A DNA stretch of 64,000 nt from Apodemus sylvaticus (taxonomy: Eukaryota; Chordata; Mammalia; Rodentia; Muridae). The stretch spans positions 117,687,562 through 117,751,561 of the forward strand of contig NC_067477.1 of assembly GCF_947179515.1 (NCBI RefSeq). Reading direction: 5' to 3'. Below, piece after piece: positions 33,515 to 45,060 of the stretch. Position 1 is the stretch's first letter. The number at the start of each line of letters is the position of its first letter. A model generated the notes under the pieces. The model was given only the letters and a program-made list of their open reading frames with translations. It made no database searches and had not been told where the DNA came from. The translations under genes were made by a program, and so were the position numbers.

Positions 33515-33680
33515 TGACTGGACAGAGGACCCTATGTTCAGCTCCCAGCACCCACAACAGGAAGCTCATAACTTACTGTAGATCCAGTTCCAAGGGCCCT
33601 GATACTCTTTTCTGGCCTCCATGGTCACTCATACATATGACTGACCAACACACACATACATTTTACAAAAATAAAAATTT
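33515..33680 (+). repeat. B3-type SINE, 5'-truncated
   Basis: 'ctatgttcagctcccagcac', 'ttttctggcctccatggtca' and the tail 'acaaaaataaaaattt'. Confidence 0.65.
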
Positions 33681-34060
33681 GGAGCAGGAGAGATAAGGCA
33701 GTGGTTAAGAGTACTTACTTGGCCGGGCGGTGGTGGCGCACACCTGTAATCCCAGCACTCCGGGAGGCAGAGGCAGGCAGATTTCTGAGTTCGAGGCCAG
33801 CCTGGTCTACAGAGTGAGTTCCAGGACAGTCAGGGCTATACAGAGAAACCCTGTCTCTAAAAAAAAAAAAAAAAAAAAAAGAGTACTTACTTATTGATCT
33901 TGCAGAGGACTCAAGTTTAGTTCTTAGTACCTATGACACTAGCTCCAGATCTGATATCGATATCTCTTATAGCCTGCAAAGGTACCTGCACACATGGGAT
34001 ATGAGCATGTGTGCACAAATGTGTACACATGCACACACACATGAAAACACTAAAAACCTT
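33681..34060 (+). repeat. B3 SINE interrupted by a B1
   Basis: The head 'ggagcaggagagataaggca' lies at 33681-33720. The body resumes at 33893 ('attgatcttgcagaggactc') and ends with a CACACATGCACACACAC tail. The interruption is the B1 at 33721-33878. Confidence 0.8.
33707..33892 (+). repeat. B1 SINE nested in B3
   Basis: Full-length young B1 with a 14-bp duplication AAGAGTACTTACTT at 33707-33720 and 33879-33892, both copies being B3 sequence. The B1 is therefore younger than the B3. Confidence 0.95.
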
Positions 34061-35335
34061 AAAAGCCAAGTTTGGGTAGAAGCTGCACTGTGAGTGCGTG
34101 TACGAATCCGGTACCAGGGAATGCACAACACATTCTCCCATGGCAACTGAGTACTGTTAGGCAGTTTATTATTTCTCTCTATCCCAATTTATTTTTTCAT
34201 TCTACACTGGTCCTGTTTAGACCTTGTACCACTATTTCAACTTATGACTCAATTAAATAAAGCATTCAACACACATGAGCAATTCTTATGTTTATAATGT
34301 AGTATGTATATACGTATATATATTAATTGTTTAACAAAAAGGATCAATAGGCAAGACTTTACAGTTCAGTCATTTAGCTTCAGGTAGTTAGTTTCTGGGA
34401 TTTGTTTTATAGGTAATTTTCGCTCTTTCAAACAGACATGATTTAACTCCAATAAAATATCATTTCTAGATCGACCTTCGATGCTACTATGGAAGATGCT
34501 ATAGCACGAAGTGAATGTTATGCACTCTGCCTAGATCATTCTGTCCTTGGTTCAGTGTTACAGAAATAGCTGTGACCAACCATTTGGTACTGAGGGTAAA
34601 TAGATTTAATACGCCTTCTTTCCTGCTTCAAATTCACTTCTATTTTTTACTCCATCCAAGTATTTCTACTGGCTTCAATTATATGATTCATTATCAAGAC
34701 TAAAAATATCTAAGACGACCTATATGTTAACTTGATTCCTGATTGTGACTTCTATTTATAAACACATCTGTAACTATAAAATATAGCTTTCTTTGCCAAA
34801 AGTTATATTGTCAACAGAAGTAAGCCAAATATTATTTGCTATCAACTCTACATGGTCATTAGATCCCAACAAGCCTTAGCTTTACAAGGCTAAAAAAATT
34901 AAAACAGTACTGAAGTACTAAAGCTGACTCAATTACAATCCCACTGTTACATCCTGAAAATCTGTGTCCCCATTATCTTGTACATTGAAATCTAGTCACC
35001 AATGTGTGGAATCTGGGAGTAACTGGGTCACGAAAACAGATGGTCAGTACAGGATGCTAATAACCACCTTAGCATTTCTACCACGAAGACACATGTAAAG
35101 GGGGGACATCAACCAACCAGAAACTGGCTTTTACTAATACCATTTCTGCCGATGCTTTTTTTCTCTAAACCATGATAAATCCCTGTGATTATAAACCACC
35201 CATACTACATTGTTCAGTCACGGGAGCTTGAAAAAAGTCCTGAGGTGGCATTAACAGTGTGAACGCTACCTTAGACTTAAGTATGTATGGGACACTGCAT
35301 TTGATACATATCATTTAACTGTGGTAATTCTCAAA
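34061..35335. other. Ypel5 intron 1, repeat-poor AT-rich sequence
   Basis: About 1.3 kb in which I recognise no SINE or LINE. AT-rich patch at 34305-34330. No open frame of note. Confidence 0.45.
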
Positions 35336-35361
35336 GTGTGTGTGTGTGTGTGTGTGTGTGT
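35336..35361 (+). repeat. (TG)n microsatellite
   Basis: A pure TG run of 26 bases. Confidence 0.95.
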
Positions 35362-35656
35362 ATGTATAAACCCTACCTTTATATGTTCAAAAATACTGAC
35401 CACATAGCATTTCACAAGTAGCCAGGAAGTCTCTAAGTCTTATTCCAGTTCTCACTTCCCTCATACATAGGGACCAAACAGCTGCTGGAGCCATGTCTCT
35501 CAGGTTGACCACAAATTGTCCTCCTCTTATATTCTCTAGTTCAGTGACAATCTAATCATACATTCCATAAAATTAGAAAACTGCAAATGGAACAACACCA
35601 CTTAAGTGTGTTCCACACACTTAAGTCAGTTTAGGGAACCTTTCCCCTTTTTGTGT

Positions 35657-35812
35657 TTTTTTTTTTTTTCCCGAGACAGGGTTTCTCTCTGTAGCCCTGG
35701 CTGTCCTGGAACTCACTCTGTAGACTAGGCTGGCCTCGAACGCAGAAATCTGCCTGCCTCTGCTTCCCAGAGTGCTGGGATTACAGGAGTGCACCATCAC
35801 TGCTGCCCGGCT
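35657..35812 (-). repeat. B1 SINE
   Basis: Antisense full-length B1 preceded by a T-run: 'gagacagggtttctctctgt', 'gtagactaggctggcctcga' and 'caccatcactgctgcccggc'. Confidence 0.93.
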
Positions 35813-37020
35813 TCATTTGTCAGCTCTTGATCTTAGAGCATAAGCTATTGGGGTTCTGTTCAGGAACATTTCCCCTGTTCCGATGCCACCACCGCCCAGC
35901 TCCCCTTTTCCTTTTAAAAATATATTCAAACACTAATTCCACCTAAGACTATCAAGAGTCACGGTGTTCTAATAAATATAGCACATTCTCAGCTAATGCT
36001 ACACTTGCACTTATGCTACAAAATACAGACAATGAAATACAACTCAGCCAACATCTTCCAAAAACTCTGAAACTGCTTCAAATTCTATGTAATTCAGCTT
36101 GATTTTAACTTACAAAATTCCTCCAGCTTCAGCCTCCCAAGTGATGGAAATATAGGCCTATGTAATCATACATGCCTAGGGATGATTCTTACAAAAACCC
36201 AAACACCTTAGGGGCTGAGGCACAAGTATTTGAAATTTAGAATCAACCTGAGAAACCAAGTAAAATTCTGTCTTAAAATTTAAAAATTAAAAGCAAAGGG
36301 TCATAATCTGAAAAAATGGCTGTGTGTGGCTCAGTGAAAGAACACGTGCATTAATTATGAGGTTCAAATGTGATTCCCAATAATGGTAGTGGGGGTCGAC
36401 ACTAAAATTTTATTGAGCTAATTGTGTGGCTCAGTAGATTTGCTATCATATGAGAGGCCTGTCCTCCAGCTTTAGTGCATCTCCAGAGTTCCAAAAGAAA
36501 ACAAAATCCATAATAGCATATTGAGAACTACTTCACCTTAAGTACCCCTATGATTTCCTTACAAACGTATCAAGTTGAACCATGACAAACTGGCTTTGCC
36601 CACTACATTCTCACAAATCACTCTGCAGCTGGTCACCTCTCCTGGCCTCTAGCACCATACCTAGCTTTCTATTTTTACACCTAAATTATTTTTTACACCT
36701 AAAGCATTTCCCACACATACTAATCATTTTAGTTCATTTAGTAGAATCTCCACTCTTCATCTGTCAACATCTGTCAACATCCTTTGTCAACGCTGAAGCA
36801 CTTTACTGTATTCCACTGCAAAAGCACATCATTTGATACTCTACTATGCTAAATTCCATTTATGGCTGAAATTAAGGCCAAGCTCATAGTATAATGTATG
36901 TTGTATTCATGATGCTCCTCCTACTTCAACATTCAGAGCAAAAACCAATACCATATTATTTTGTAAGTGACATAAACAAAGCTCTTCTGGCAGTATGTCT
37001 GCAAAAGGCTGAATTATGGG
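35813..37020. other. Ypel5 intron 1, mostly unassigned
   Basis: Possible B1-like scraps near 36120-36180 and a diverged ID-like patch near 36310-36390. No gene. Confidence 0.35.
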
Positions 37021-37235
37021 TTGTTTCACAAGCATCTCTCACTCCAGTTCCAGGAGTCTAATGCGGTCTTCTGGCCTCCATCAGGACCAGACACACAGTG
37101 GTTAAAACTACATGTAGGCAAAACATCCACACAGAGAATAAAACCCAAACCAAAAGAACAGGGGTTGGCAAACCAAGACCAGCAGCCGAAATTTAGCTCA
37201 CCTGATTTAACAGCCCACATGTTAAAAATAAAATT
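37021..37235 (+). repeat. B3-type SINE 3' fragment
   Basis: 'tgcggtcttctggcctccat', 'aggaccagacacacagtgg' and an A-rich end near 37140-37160. Confidence 0.45.
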
Positions 37236-37479
37236 CTTTTAAAAGGTTAAAAAGAAAACATCCTATTTTAGTAGTCTGGACTAAAGTCACACTTGTTCTT
37301 ACCAGGGAAGTTTATCCTGCTTACAAGACACTAAGGTAGGGAAAAGTTCTTCGCTTTCTTTCTTTCTCAGAAAAACAGAAACCTGGCTTATAATCAGGTG
37401 TAAAGATCAACAGGAACAACTGACCAATTACTGGAATGCCATTCCCATTTTCTTCATGCATTTTCTGGCTAAATTCAAA

Positions 37480-37600
37480 GGTTTTCTAAGTTGGGCAGTG
37501 GCTTAGGCTTTTGGTCCCAGCATCCAGAGGACTGAGCAAAGAGTGCGGAAAAGTTTAGAGCAGCCAGTGAGTCCCAGTCAAGAAAAGACCCTCAGCTTTC
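37480..37600 (+). repeat. old B1-like SINE
   Basis: 'ctaagttgggcagtggctta', 'ggtcccagcatccagaggac' and 'cagccagtgagtcccagtca'. Strongly diverged. Confidence 0.4.
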
Positions 37601-37689
37601 TGTAGCCAGCTGAGTATACTGCTAAGCAACTATATGAAGATCATTCAAATCAATTATACCCAGCTGTGACTCTGCTCCTCCTCCCTAGG

Positions 37690-37905
37690 GACCCAGACAG
37701 TATGGCCTAGATCTAAAGCCAGGTGCTGTTCATAAATTTCAGTTCTCCCTCCCTTCCTTTCTCCCTCAATACCTTTGTAACCTTGGACAGATTACTCTGT
37801 TTCCTATGTAAAATGGAGACAGCAGTATCTCTGGAAGAGAATTAAATGAAGATTCTCTATCCTGAGAACACTGCCCTGTATAATGAATGCTAAATAAAGG
37901 TCATA
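37690..37905 (+). repeat. MIR SINE relic
   Basis: 'gtaaccttggacagattact', 'tgtttcctatgtaaaatgga', 'gagaattaaatgaag' and 'gaatgctaaataaagg' follow the sense MIR consensus. Confidence 0.85.
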
Positions 37906-38744
37906 AAAGTAGACTCTACATCCCACTTCATTCCTGTCCCACTACAAATGAGGAAGCAGGGTTCAGGACAGGAAAACAGTAGCAAATAACCAGTTTCACT
38001 TCTGGTTAATTACAGCCATGTTAAGTACCCAGGTAATAGAAATTATAAACAGAACAAAAGCTAGAAACCTAAGATTTCAATTCTTAGTGTCTCAATTCTA
38101 GGTCTTAAAATAGGTATCTGCCCTCCTATAATTAATAATCCAGTTTGGTCTCAATCCTGGCAAATGGCTTTAGCTTAAGGAGGCACCACTTCCTAGCTCT
38201 AAAAATACCAGGGAGAACAATAGGCATCTATTTGCATTTGGATAGGATCTCCTGGTGGAAAATATACACTTTCGAAAGACAAATCCCCAAGTAAGGAATT
38301 ATACCTTTGGGGTATTTCCACAAACACCCATCACAGAGTTCCCTCAGACACTGGACAGAGCAGAGGGGGTTTTTCATTATAACAGACAGGGGTTGGGGAG
38401 TGGGAGGGGGGAGACAAAGACTGTATAAAGAACACAATATACATGATACACATGGTTCTAGCTTGGGAAGGGGTTACAAGAATCTGCCCCTTCCAGCAGT
38501 AGCATGTTTTGATTCTGCTATAATGGATTCACGTGGAAACATGGCTGTATATTTGGTTTTCAGTCTCTTCTCTCTAGAACAAAGGAAAGAACAAAACCCA
38601 TAAAACTTTGAATAGCTAAGATAATTTATCAGAGCAATAAACATATAATGCTATTGCAGTTTCACAGCAATTTGTAGCAAAATTCTAACAAAAGTTACTT
38701 GGGAAAACAACAGTTCCTTCTATAAAAACTTTCTTTCCCTTTCT

Positions 38745-38812
38745 GTGATACTGGAAATTGAACCAAGTACCTTGTGCATGCCACATACCACTATGCTACG
38801 TGCCCAGGCCAT
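38745..38812 (-). repeat. ID-type SINE
   Basis: 'tgatactggaaattgaacca', 'agtaccttgtgcatgccaca' and 'accactatgctacgtgccca' in antisense. Confidence 0.6.
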
Positions 38813-40699
38813 TTTTCTTAGTTCTGTACAGAATGTTAGCAAGAGGCAAGTTTCAATGACACAAGAAAGCCGTGTTATTGATCCTCTTACAGTATCAGTT
38901 CACTCTGCTGGGTCAAATGATGTCCTGCTTGGGGGGCTGAATCTTCACTTGACAGTAATTTAAGTTGTGTGCCTCGTCTTCAACGATAATTCCTTGTTTT
39001 ATGTTTTGTTAAACAATTTCCATGCTGACTGGATTTCTAGAATACTGCTTAGTCATCATTAGAAAATAAGACTAGTCACATAACTCAGCAGTTAGTCGTG
39101 AGTCAGCAAATAATCAGAGTTGGTCATCTAACCAAAAACTTTTTTGGCAAGACAAGCACGATCCCTTTGTGATACACCACCAAAAGCTTCTTCCAGACCG
39201 AAGTACTAAATAGAAAATTCATATCTAGTTAACAGTTCCAAAATGATGAACTTGTTACCACTCGGTAGTACCAGGAAAACAGCTTTAAGTTACATAACTA
39301 TCAAGGCACTACAAAACAAAAGACTGTCTAGAAACAAATACACTCAGGGCTATCTTCTCATCTCATGAATATACGTTCGTTTCATGTCTTGGGCATTTTT
39401 CAGTTAAGTATCAAGTTTAATTTTTCATAGTGATTGGTTCCTTATTTCCAAAACATTTTTATTAGACCTATTTAATTATGTGGGCCACATGGAAGTCAGG
39501 ACAGCTTTGTGAAATAAGTTCTCTTATGATCATGTGAGTCCCTGGGTTACAGCTGAGGTTGTATTTCTATCAAGCATTTTCACCTGCAGGGCATTCTTGC
39601 CATCCTTTTACTTTTTATTCCTTCTAGATCTCTTTAGTGGGCAAAGAAAGCAAATTAGTCTAGGAAAGAGTTTCAATATTCCAATGAGATGCTCTTGTAG
39701 AAGAAGCCAAACATATTTTGCCAAGCATGTTTGGAAAAGTTACTTTTAAATTCGAGTTGGTTTCCCTGTATAAACTGAACATATTTCATTGTGTAACTTT
39801 CCTCGAGATAAGATGATTGCCACACATAAACTATGGGAAAAATCTGTACTGAACACTGGGCCAGATGAGGGAAGAAGACAGACATTATTTAGCACACTTG
39901 TAATTCAGGCACCAAAGACAACAAGGCAGGGCTGCCAAGAGGGCAGCCTGGCTGGGTGTGTAAGACTCTACAGAAAAACAACTGCATTAGTTCTTTCCAA
40001 AGAGTACAAAATACTACCTTGTGCTTTAGCGCGCTCTTGAGAAAGAAACACAAACACACACACACCCCAAATTGTACATGTTCCATCTTCTTGCTACAGT
40101 AAATGCTCCAGGGATGTTTTTCCTAAGCCCTTCTGGCCAACAGCAACCCATAGGCTTTTCATTTTCTAGGCCCAACTTCTGTTCTCTTCAAAATACTTCC
40201 TCTTTCCTCCTCCTGGTGTCTCCCTGCCCCATGTCTGAAACACTCATTTCATAACTTACCAATATTTAGTGCTGTACTGTTTTTCGATTTCATTGGTCTG
40301 TAACCTTTCACTAAATTGGGAGTCCAGAGAGAATTCACCTTTTCTGGAATCTCCTTCTTACCTAATAAACTATAAGTAAATATGCGATTAATTCTCAGTA
40401 AAAAGAACCCATCAAGGCACTTCACATCTGGCACAAATATGCACCCAAGAAACACCGATTTCGACTTTTTCTATGCTGTGATGCAGTTGCAATCCCGCCT
40501 ACGTGGCTATGCAAAACGATCTGATAAGTTTCCTATCATGTCTGTTAACCTGAACTAGCCAAGTTCACTTATTTTCCAAAAGCAAGGTAAGCCTGAAGTT
40601 ACTTTCAGGTTTTCCATCTGTCGAAGGCCACCTGAAATAAAAATCCTCAGATTTCCAACAGGGCTCTGCAAACAGAAAAAAAAAGTTTAAAAATAAATG
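38813..40699. other. Ypel5 intron 1, promoter-proximal repeat-poor sequence
   Basis: About 1.9 kb with no recognised repeat and no gene. Such a gap in a SINE-rich locus can reflect constrained regulatory DNA, but the sequence alone does not show a specific element. Confidence 0.4.
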
Positions 40700-40812
40700 A
40701 GCTGTACACCTTCCCTGTCACTCCGAAGGAAGACCGGTCGGTGTCCGGATTAAACAGACCTTTGTACTACTGCGGCTTCCCACTCCCCGCTGGCAATACC
40801 CGGACTTCCTAC

Positions 40813-40930
40813 CTGCCTATCCAGCAGCGTGGAATAAAGGGGTGTGCAGAAGTGTGCTTATCCCTGCCAGCAGGGAAGAGCCTCCGGGTCGGCTTCCCAA
40901 GCAGCGGCGGGGGTCTGCGCTAGTCCGACC
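40813..40930 (-). other. Ypel5: candidate alternative first exon of Ypel5
   Basis: On the minus strand a good donor CAG/GTAGGA ends an exon at 40813. A CCAAT box (40976-40980) and an E-box (40959-40964) sit just upstream of a plausible start between about 40880 and 40930. It would splice to the same exon-2 acceptor at 31095. The start coordinate is a guess. Confidence 0.45.
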
Positions 40931-41704
40931 GCCCGCAGCCGGCCCAGCTGATCGCGCCCACGTGACGCCCGCCAGCCAATCGCCCGGCGCAAGGCGGAGA
41001 GCGCGGCGGCGGCGGGGCCTCCTCGGCACAACAAACACAGGCGGAACAGCTGGGCAGGCACGGACTACCCGGCGTTCAGCACCCGCGGGCTGCCGAGCGG
41101 AGTCCCCACGCCCAGGGTCCGGAGGGCAGCGTGGTAGGGGCTGGCACCGAGGCAGGCACGGCCCACAGCCCAGACACCTGGGCACGAGTCGGGCCTCCGC
41201 AGCGGGCGGGGTGCGAGCGCGGCCCTGGAGCGCGGGCCCGCGGGCCGACCCGGATCGGAGCCCGGGCGCGCCCCCGACGCTGCGGCGGGGACGGCTGCCG
41301 TGGGGGCGGGGCGGCCTAGGAAGTGGGGGTGTCACTGGGAGAGCTGTCTGCGGACCAGCGGCCGAGGCGACTGCCACCGAGGGAGGCGGGGAGGCGGGCG
41401 GGGGCCGCGGGTCGACAAGGGGTCGCGGCTGTTGCGGGCTCGCGGAGTGCTCGGCTGCGCGGCGGGGGCGGGCCGACGGCGGCGCCGCGCCACAGCCTCA
41501 CAAAGAGGGACCGCCCGGCCCGCGGCCCTACGGTCCTAAGGGGCCCTGGTTGCCGTCTCGGGACCCTGGACGAGGGGAGAAGGGGAAGAGGCACTTCCTG
41601 CCTGGGCCCCCGCCCCGGGCCGCTCCCCGAGGGCTTCGAAGCCGCCGGCCTAAGGGCTTCGAGCCCCAGCCGACTCCGATCCCAGCGCCCGCCGCTGTAC
41701 TCAC

Positions 41705-41790
41705 CTGCGCGCTGGGGATCGGCGCTGCCAGCAGCTCTTCGCTCCTCTGCTGGGTCGAAGCCCCCTCGGCCTCCTAGTCTTCAGGTTTAG
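41705..41790 (-). other. Ypel5: Ypel5 exon 1, non-coding
   Basis: The exon ends in GCGCAG/GTGAGTACAG, a near-consensus donor (exon end 41705). The transcription start is estimated near 41790, just inside the cluster of GC boxes, and is not fixed by the sequence. No ATG occurs in this exon, so translation would begin at the exon-2 ATG. Confidence 0.65.
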
Positions 41791-41799
41791 TCAGGCCTT

Positions 41800-42130
41800 G
41801 GCCCCGCCTCTCCTCGGTCGGGCCGCGGCGTCAATCACCCAGCATGGCCCCGCCCTCCCTTCAGGCGGCTCTCCCGGTTGGCTCGTAGCACCCTTCATTT
41901 CTAGGCTCCGCCCCTCTCCCTGGCACTCTGCCCCTTCCGCCGGGCCCCGCCCCTTCGCTGGCTCCCCCTCCCCCCCTACTCTGCCCGCTTACACTCCGCC
42001 GCCCACCCCGCCCCGAAGCCGCAGAGGTTGGGCGGACTCATCGCTGCTCGCCCCGCCCCTAACTCGACACCTTGCATCCTTACAACCAATCAAGGAGGCT
42101 AACTCTGCCTCCTCGGCCGAGGCGGCCAAT
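41800..42130 (-). promoter_or_regulatory. Ypel5: Ypel5 core promoter region (predicted)
   Basis: At least four Sp1-type GC boxes and two CCAAT boxes occur within about 340 bp upstream of exon 1. No TATA box is seen, as expected for a broadly expressed CpG-island gene. The spacing could also support divergent transcription on the plus strand, but no plus-strand exon can be argued. Confidence 0.55.
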
Positions 42131-42240
42131 GTAATGAGAGTGAGGACCCACCCCCCCCACTCCCAGCTGAGCGCACACAACACAGCATCCACGTGAATCA
42201 GTTTCTTAAAGGAGACACCTCAGCCGTCGTCAGTGGGGCC

Positions 42241-42904
42241 GCTGGGACTCCTTAGGGCCCGACATCAGCGTCGCCAGGTGGCGGCTGACGCCTTAGCTTC
42301 CTGATATCCAAGGAAGCAAAGAAGACGCGAAAACAACAGGTTGTTTTCTGGGTACTTAGATTAGAGTGCACCCTAGGACGAAATGCCCCTTTGATTACTC
42401 CTCCAGGCTACTTTTTCTTGCCTTACACGGAATTGTCTTTAGCAAGTCCCGAACTCTTCGAGTCTGGGTATATAGGAATTCATGGAAAACGAGGGGTTTT
42501 TTTCAGCGTGCTTGATTCTATTTACAGCTTTTCAAGTTTTCTCTTGACCGTGGAAGACAATTCTCAAAAACACAGGTCTTTTATGTGGACATTATCTGTC
42601 TTGTTGGAACAGACAGCTGTTCCCTTAGCTCTCCCTCACCATGTTTAAGATAAGTTGGAAGATTTTTGCCATTCCATTGGCTTTTCCAGGTAAGTACATC
42701 TCTGTCTGCTGTCCATAAAGATAACAGGAATACCTCAAAAATATTTCATGTATAAAAATAACATATAAAATACATATATAAATGTATGCACACATATACT
42801 AGCACTTGAAATTTGTTTATAACATGGAATATGTGTTCTGAGAAAACCCTGGTACTTAACTTTAAATCCTTCAATATTTTTCTTTAACTTATTTAAAAAA
42901 AAAA
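42241..42904. other. upstream intergenic sequence
   Basis: No gene recognised. The 85-codon plus-strand frame at 42391-42648 has no identifiable product. Confidence 0.4.
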
Positions 42905-43018
42905 AAAAGCTTCTCTGGCCTGGTTTGTGGCAAAGGCCAGGGGACCTCTGAATTCCAAGCTAGCCTGGTCTAGAGTGAGTTTCAGGACAGCCAAAGCTAC
43001 AAAGTGTCTTGGGGAAAA
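42905..43018 (+). repeat. old B1 fragment
   Basis: 'ccaagctagcctggtctaga' and 'gtttcaggacagccaaagct'. Truncated and diverged. Confidence 0.65.
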
Positions 43019-43284
43019 ACAAAACAAAAAGCTACTCTGACCATCAAAGATAAACGACTATTTTTAGATAAAAGAGAATTTTGCAAGAGAAAAACAGCAC
43101 TTTTAGGTGTATTGGGGGAGTCTCATAACACCTTTATTTTTATTTTGCTTTCATGCAAGACTGTTACATTTAGAGCTGAGAACACTGGTATATGCCTGTT
43201 GTCACAGTACTCTGGAAAGCCGAGGCAAGTGACACTGTCTTAAATCAAGGTACACATTTATTACAGGACAGTACAGTGCCTCAT

Positions 43285-43365
43285 TTCCCCCCAGGATTTG
43301 GTACAAAGGCCAGGGTCTGACACTTGTCAGGCAAGTATTCTGCCACTCAGTTCATCACCCTCCCC
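43285..43365 (-). repeat. ID-type SINE, diverged
   Basis: 'caggatttggtacaaaggcc', 'cttgtcaggcaagtattctg' and 'ccactcagttcatcaccctc' in antisense. Confidence 0.5.
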
Positions 43366-43604
43366 CTTTCCGAAATACTAGATGGAGACACATTTCAGCT
43401 ACAACGTCCACGTTGGTTTCCAATTTTCCTTAGTACTGCCGCAGCTCCCAAATAGCTGGGTCACAGATTTGTGCCACCAACCCTGGCAGGCTGCCTCATT
43501 TCCTAAGACTTCTGTTCTCTGCTGACAATTTCAAATGGAGGTGGGTGGGGACACAGTGTACTTCAACTTGCTCTGTTTTTTTTTTAACTTAGCAGCCATG
43601 ATTG

Positions 43605-43733
43605 GCCATTTTTAATATATATACATATGTATATGTATATATATACACATACATATATATATGTATATATATATATACACATACACACACACATATATAT
43701 ATATATATGTATGTGTATATATATATATGTCTC
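43605..43733 (+). repeat. (TA)n/(CA)n compound microsatellite
   Basis: About 130 bases of alternating TA, TATG and CA units with near-palindromic character. Confidence 0.95.
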
Positions 43734-43737
43734 CATA

Positions 43738-43830
43738 TGTTGCTGGAGTGCTGGAGGAGGCCAGGAAAGTCTTCAGATCTTCTGGATCTGGAGTTAACAG
43801 GCAGTTTTAAGCCACTCAACATTGGTGTTA
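43738..43830 (-). repeat. B2/B3 SINE fragment
   Basis: 'agatcttctggatctggagt' and 'ggcagttttaagccactcaa' in antisense. Partial. Confidence 0.5.
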
Positions 43831-43841
43831 GTAATTGTATT

Positions 43842-44440
43842 AGTCAGGGTTCTCTAGAGTCACAGAATATATGGGTAGTTTCTAGTAAGGGAATTTGTTG
43901 ATGACTTACAGTCTGTAGGCCAACTCCCAGCAATGGTCAGCAGCAGCTGTGGATGGAAGTCCAAGGATCTAGCAGTTGCTCAGTCCCAAGAGGCAAGCAG
44001 GTAAGGAAGAGTCAGTCTTCCTTCTTCCAAGGTCCTTACATAGGTCTCCAGCAGAGGGTGTGACCCAGATTAAAGGCATGTGAGCCTTTAATCCCAGATG
44101 ACCTTGAATTTGGAGATCTCCCTGTCCTTTTTTGAGACAGGGTTTCTCTGTGTAGCTCTGGCTGTCCTGGAACTCACTCTGTAGACCAGGCTGGCCTCGA
44201 ACTCAGAAATCTGCCTGCCTCTGCCTCTGCCTCCCAAGTGCTGGGATTACAGGCGTGTGCCACCTGGGCCAGCTCCTCCTTGTCTTAATCTTCTGGAATG
44301 CTTCAAGATCTCCATGCCAAGATCCAGGTCAGAAACTTATATCTCTGAGCCTCCAGATTAGGATCCTAGGTGAACCAATTCTTGATTTTAGTTCATTCCA
44401 GATATAGTCAAGTTGACAACCAGGAATAGCTACTACAGTA
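43842..44440. repeat. rodent interspersed repeat, interrupted by B1
   Basis: The start 'gtcagggttctctagagtca' and the end 'gttcattccagatatagtca' followed by 'agttgacaaccagg' are the two recognisable ends of a common mouse repeat whose family name I do not assign. The middle is interrupted by an antisense B1. Confidence 0.6.
44128..44272 (-). repeat. B1 SINE nested in the preceding repeat
   Basis: 'tgagacagggtttctctgtg' to 'ggcgtgtgccacctgggcca'. Young-type antisense B1 with one extra CTCTGC hexamer. Confidence 0.9.
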
Positions 44441-44512
44441 ATCTTAGATCTCCTGTCCTCTGTGAGAGCATCAAGTATTCTTAACCATTGAGCCATCTCT
44501 CTATCCCTGATC
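44441..44512 (-). repeat. B3-type SINE 5' end
   Basis: 'tctgtgagagcatcaagtat' and 'ttaaccattgagccatctct' in antisense. Confidence 0.5.
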
Positions 44513-44924
44513 ATTCTTTAGTGTCAAATGTACTTTTATCCACAAATTATAGGCCCATGCACTTCAGTCAGTTGCAGATGGTAATCTCTATTGTTTTCCA
44601 ATGCCAGAGAGACATTGGATGGATATAGAAAACTCTCTAGATCTTAAAACTCAGCCTGTCCTAAATGGAGCCTGTGTCTTCTTTCAACAGCAGAGACATT
44701 TCCTTAGGCCTTGTCTGTAACTACCCTCTCTGTTTGGGGGTAGAGGTATGGGGGGGAGTGGGAGGGGAGTGGGATTGGGGTGCGTGATGTGGAATTCATA
44801 CACACACACCCCAAAATAAAAGCAATAAAAAGGTTTTTAAAAGTAGGGTTAGTAATGCTACAGTTGTACATCACCAAGCTAAACAAAATTGGTTTTTTGA
44901 CCTTCAGAAAGTGGAGTTAGCTAG
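44513..44924. other. unassigned intergenic sequence
   Basis: No gene. A G-rich and CA-rich patch lies at 44735-44815. Confidence 0.35.
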
Positions 44925-45060
44925 TTGGTAATGGTACATCATGGTGTTAATCCCAGCACTCTGAAGGCAGAGGCTGGCAGATCTGAGTTCAAGACCAACC
45001 TGGTTTACAGAGCAAGTTCCAATACAGACAGGGCTACACAGAGAAACCATGTCTAAAAGA
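44925..45060 (+). repeat. B1 SINE
   Basis: 'ggtgttaatcccagcactct', 'gttcaagaccaacctggttt' and 'gggctacacagagaaaccat'. Its A-tail side runs into the purine tract that follows. Confidence 0.85.

Larger units (their letters stand above)
31096..41704 (-). other. Ypel5: Ypel5 intron 1
   Basis: About 10.6 kb between donor CAG/GTGAGT (41705/41704) and acceptor TTCTAG/G (31096/31095). It carries B1, B3, ID and MIR elements listed separately. The stretches 34061-35333 and 38813-40700 contain few recognisable repeats. Confidence 0.8.
40700..42240. promoter_or_regulatory. Ypel5: CpG island at the Ypel5 5' end
   Basis: GC-rich DNA with many CpGs, in an otherwise CpG-poor window and without repeats. GC-box-like CCCCGCCC motifs lie at 41848, 41945, 42006 and 42051, with a related CTCCGCCCC near 41906. 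CCAAT boxes lie at 40976-40980, 42086-42090 and 42126-42130. CACGTG lies at 40959-40964. Two candidate first exons of Ypel5 lie inside. Open frames of up to 311 codons across it reflect low stop-codon frequency in GC-rich DNA. Confidence 0.95.

Noticed and set aside
40842..41790. A 311-codon plus-strand frame and other long frames at the CpG island
   Set aside because: GC-rich DNA has few stops. The translations are Arg/Gly/Pro/Ala-rich without domains, several frames overlap, and the region fits a promoter and 5' UTR.
42100..42660. A divergent plus-strand gene sharing the Ypel5 promoter
   Set aside because: The CpG island could fire both ways, but I found no convincing plus-strand exon, donor or conserved frame downstream.
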